Assembly (NCBI RefSeq): GCF_012273895.1
Contig: NC_052129.1
Coordinates: 4,836,001 to 4,900,000, forward strand
DNA from: Zerene cesonia
Taxonomy: Eukaryota > Arthropoda > Insecta > Lepidoptera > Pieridae
Direction: 5' to 3'
Length of the DNA: 64,000 nucleotides
Positions 61,063-64,000 of this stretch are shown one piece after another. The position numbers and the translations under genes were made by a program. Below the pieces are notes generated by a model. It did not search any database, was not told the DNA's origin, and worked only from the letters and a program-made list of their open reading frames with translations. Every line of letters begins with the position of its first letter. Position 1 is the first letter of the stretch.

Positions 61063-61220
61063 ACTAATATTATAAACGCGAAAGTATGGATGGATTTGTG
61101 TTACTCTTTCACGCAAAGACAGCTTGTCGTATCCATATGAAACATTTAGTCCTCAGATATAATCCGGATTAGATAGCACATAGGCTACCGCGGTACCACA
61201 CGTATGACGCCGCGGGTTAT
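61063..61220 (+). mobile_element. Adjoining repeat of related subfamily
   Basis: ACTAATATTATAAACGCGAA, TCTTTCACGCAAAGACAGCT, then GATAGCACATAGGCTACCGC and CGCCGCGGGTTATAAG. CTAGT is lost. Confidence 0.6.
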
Positions 61221-61483
61221 AAGTTCTATCATTAATTAATGTTATATATGTATGTTAGTTTCATAGTTCTCCTTCAAACAAACTTAACAGAATTAACAAG
61301 AGATAATATCGAACAAACACATTTACATCTGCGCCTCTAACGAGATTAAGCAATGAGATATGTTTTATGATTAAACATACAGGCTCAGCATATTAGCTGC
61401 GATCGTCATTTTGAGTGATCACAAAATTTTGCATAATATTACGTAATAGTGACATCTGACACGGTATCCTATCCTATCCTACT

Positions 61484-61668
61484 TCCTACTAATATTATAA
61501 ATGCGAAAGTTTGTAAGGATGTGTGTGTGTTTATTACTCTTTGCAAAAACTACTGGACCGATTGCAATGAAATTTGGACAACTGGAATAACATATAGGTA
61601 AATTTTTATCCCGATTTTCCTACGGGATACGGACTTACGCAGGTGAAACCCCGGGGGGCCCAGCTAGT
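61484..61668 (+). mobile_element. TCCTAC...CTAGT repeat, internal deletion
   Basis: Preceded by GTATCCTATCCTATCCTACT. Standard start and CCCAGCTAGT end; a short piece including GGTACNTAG is missing from the middle. Confidence 0.75.
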
Positions 61669-61740
61669 TAATAAAATCGATCGATCGCTTTCGGATCTAC
61701 TCAAGCAATTTGACAAATTTTGTCACCAGCTAAAAGTAAC

Positions 61741-61813
61741 ATTGTTCTGTAGCGATATAGGCTATATTTAATTTTATCCCGGTTCAGCCCGAGCGGAGCC
61801 GGGACGAGCTAGT
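61741..61813 (+). mobile_element. CTAGT end fragment of another subfamily
   Basis: GATATAGGCTATATTTAATT, TTATCCCGGTTCAGCCCGAG and GCCGGGACGAGCTAGT. Only the 3' part remains. Confidence 0.5.
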
Positions 61814-62341
61814 ATATTATCGCCCGACCCGTGGGACGCCGTCTTCTCTTAAGCAATACGCCATAACATCCAATTTAAACACTCGTATAAATAAACGGAG
61901 CTTATTATTTTTATAAGTCGAGATAAAACTACGGTTCCATTCTCTATCAAGGAACAATCTGGAAGTTTAACATTTATATTTGACCTATCTAAATGGAAAT
62001 CTGCGGAGTATTTACTAGATGGGAGAAGATAAGGTGACCTCTGCGTACCTGATGGTTGTTGGTTTAGGACGAGCAGTTGTTTATAAAGTGACTGGGTATT
62101 TTACGTGAAGGGTTATGGGTATGAAGTAACACGTTCAGTAATTTGGGAATGTTTACGAAAAAGGAGTAGAAACATTTATTTCAAGCGCAGGCACGCTTAT
62201 ACCCATTTAGAGAGGAGTTGGTTAGGGTATTATTCAGAAACGGCGGTCATTCGAATTTGTTTTACCTGTGTAACGTATTTGTTATATTGGGCTTCATATG
62301 AAGACGTTTACACTACCTTATCTGGTCTTCTATCCTATTAA

Positions 62342-62542
62342 TCCTACTAATATTATAAATGTATAAGTTTGTAAGGATGTGCGTGCGTTTGTTGCTCTTT
62401 CACGCAAAAACTACCGAACCGATTGCAACGAAATTTGGTACATATATAGCTGGATAACTGGAATAGCACATTGGCAACTTTTTATCCCGATATTCTTACG
62501 GGATACAGACTTACGCGGGTGAAACCGCGGGGCGCAGATAGT
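62342..62542 (+). mobile_element. TCCTAC-start repeat, mutated end
   Basis: TCCTACTAATATTATAAATG through GAAACCGCGGGGCGCAGATAGT; the terminal CTAG has become ATAG. Confidence 0.75.
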
Positions 62543-63250
62543 AGTCTATAGTTTCATGGCAGTTACGTGAAAATAATCTTAATACCTACTGCGCAATTCA
62601 AATAAGAATATGATCTATTCTGCGCCATTTGGTTAAATCATACGTATTCATTAGTTTGTGTTTAAATTTTATGTACGAGTGTGGCAATATAAAACAAACC
62701 ATTATGGGAGTGCAAACAGGATTTCTGAGTAAATTGTATTTTAACCAACTTCAAAAAAGGAAATAGGTTCTCAATTTGACTGTACTTTGTTGTGTTTGTC
62801 GATTTTGATGATTCATTTTTTTATTAGAAAGCTAGTGGCTTCCGTGTGGTCCTATTTAAATTGGTCTAGTTGATAGGGAATAATTTGTATTATAATTATG
62901 TTACTTATAATTCCATCCCTATTGTTTGATTAATATATATAAGGTTTTCAATGCAGTATGTACTGCTTAGTTGGCATTTAATGCGATGCTTTGAAATAGT
63001 TTAACAATTGTGTATTCAAAATTGTAAATTCTACTAACTACCATGACCTGAAAACCTGAAATAAAACACTTAATGTACCTTCTTAGAATATTAAATATTT
63101 AACTAGAAATACATATAAAATATATTAGCACATGAACTTAAATGTTAATAAAACTACACGTGCGAATAAACGTGACCTTTCTAGAATGTTATCTTGAAAA
63201 TAAGATTTTGTAACAAAATAAACAGAATGCCATTTATTTGTAGTAAATAT

Positions 63251-63426
63251 CATCATCATCATCATCATCAGCCCACATATGTTCCCACTGCTGGGACAAA
63301 GGCCTCCTATGAGGGTTCAGGCCATAATCCACCACGCTGGCCAAGTGTGGGTTGGCAGATGTCACATGTCGTCGAATTTTTGATTCTCGGACATGCCGGT
63401 TTCCTCACGATGTTTTCCTTCACCGT
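63251..63426 (-). mobile_element. SINE family B, minus sense, 5'-truncated, 11-bp target duplication
   Basis: (CATCAT)n then CAGCCCACATATGTTCCCAC and AGGCCATAATCCACCACGCT, ending GTTTTCCTTCACC. GTAGTAAATAT lies on both sides (63240-63250 and 63427-63437). Loss of the tRNA head together with an intact target duplication marks a truncated retroposition. Confidence 0.88.
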
Positions 63427-63618
63427 GTAGTAAATATAATGAATAATAATTAGGTCATGGCTTAATTGTTTTTGATGTTAATTCAATGTTTTTCTTTACA
63501 GGTAAGCTATGTTATAACACAGGAGGACTGATGGTGTATTTCTAAACAAAAACATATGAAGATAATTGAGTGGGTTAAAAAAATACTATGTCTTTCCCCG
63601 CTTTCTAATGTGGGCGTC

Positions 63619-63830
63619 GATCACGCTTCGTCACGAATTGGGCCTGCTCGCACTGGGTAAGTACCACACCCCCACAGAAGACAGCGTGAAACAGTAGCAT
63701 GTTACCGTGTTTCGTGAGCCGGAGGCCCGTTTCCTTTACCTCTGCGAATGTTCATTTCATGCATTTTTGTTATCAATATCCCTGCAGGTCAGTCCCTCTT
63801 GGTTGGTGCGATTACCACAGAGATGAAGAT
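63619..63830 (+). mobile_element. Dispersed repeat family C, plus sense
   Basis: CACGCTTCGTCACGAATTGG, GCCTGCTCGCACTGGGTAAG, ACCACACCCCCACAGAAGAC and TTACCTCTGCGAATGTTCAT. Lacks the pyrimidine-rich middle of the copy at 44699. Confidence 0.6.
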
Positions 63831-64000
63831 GGAAATTTATTTATTTTATTTATTTATTAATAACGACAAATATTAAATTCACAATGATGCTCTGTTTCTG
63901 AACTAGGTTATTACCAGAATTGAAGTGAATTACCACATTAAGACAATCTAACCTAAAAAACAGTCGAATTGAGTACTTATCCCTTTTTGAAGTCGGTTGA

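Larger units (their letters stand above)
48458..64000 (+). other. Probable long first intron or intergenic DNA
   Basis: No exon with both plausible splice sites and protein-like content was found in 15.5 kb on either strand. It holds the repeats listed separately (49847, 51190, 52142, 55677, 56236, 60865-61220, 61484, 61741, 62342, 63251, 63619) and a hairpin at 53505-53543; other stretches are plain AT-rich sequence. Confidence 0.5.

Overview
The window reads as lepidopteran nuclear DNA. It is AT-rich, genes are split by spliceosomal introns with GT/AG borders, and intergenic and intronic space holds moth and butterfly-type dispersed repeats: elements ending in CTAGT with (TATCC)n at their 5' side, and tRNA-derived SINEs with target-site duplications. 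The species cannot be named from sequence alone. Nothing prokaryotic, viral or CRISPR-like was seen.

Left third (1-17.6 kb). Two same-strand sugar-porter (MFS, Tret1-like) paralogues, at 1958-3174 (5' exon missing from the window) and 14329-17337, flank a minus-strand five-exon gene (3589-11689). That gene encodes a 305-residue protein with two RRM-like folds. Its poly(A) signal faces that of the first transporter 22 bp away, so the two transcripts probably overlap at their tails. The second transporter has an intron the first lacks and has lost two sugar-site signatures.

Middle (17.9-47.1 kb). One large minus-strand gene was reconstructed exon by exon: a KDM5/Lid histone H3K4 demethylase of 30 coding exons and 4713 nt including the stop (1570 aa), with every intron phase closing. 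Domain order is JmjN, ARID, PHD1, JmjC, C5HC2 zinc finger, PLU-1, PHD2, PHD3. The JmjC iron ligands His512, Glu514 and His600 are present. The 3' end of this gene, about 4.9 kb, appears twice (18159-23020 and 24021-28918). The copies abut a run of exactly 1000 N, which looks like two unmerged haplotype contigs rather than a biological duplication.

Right part (47.1-64 kb). A plus-strand exon at 48373-48457 encodes a signal peptide and starts a secreted or membrane protein whose remaining exons lie outside the window. The rest is intron or intergenic DNA with a dense cluster of CTAGT-ended repeats at 60.8-62.5 kb, a SINE with a 12-bp target duplication and a perfect 39-bp hairpin. No undescribed multi-gene system was found. 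The best leads are the unidentified RRM-like gene, the transporter paralogue with altered substrate motifs, and the unresolved duplication.
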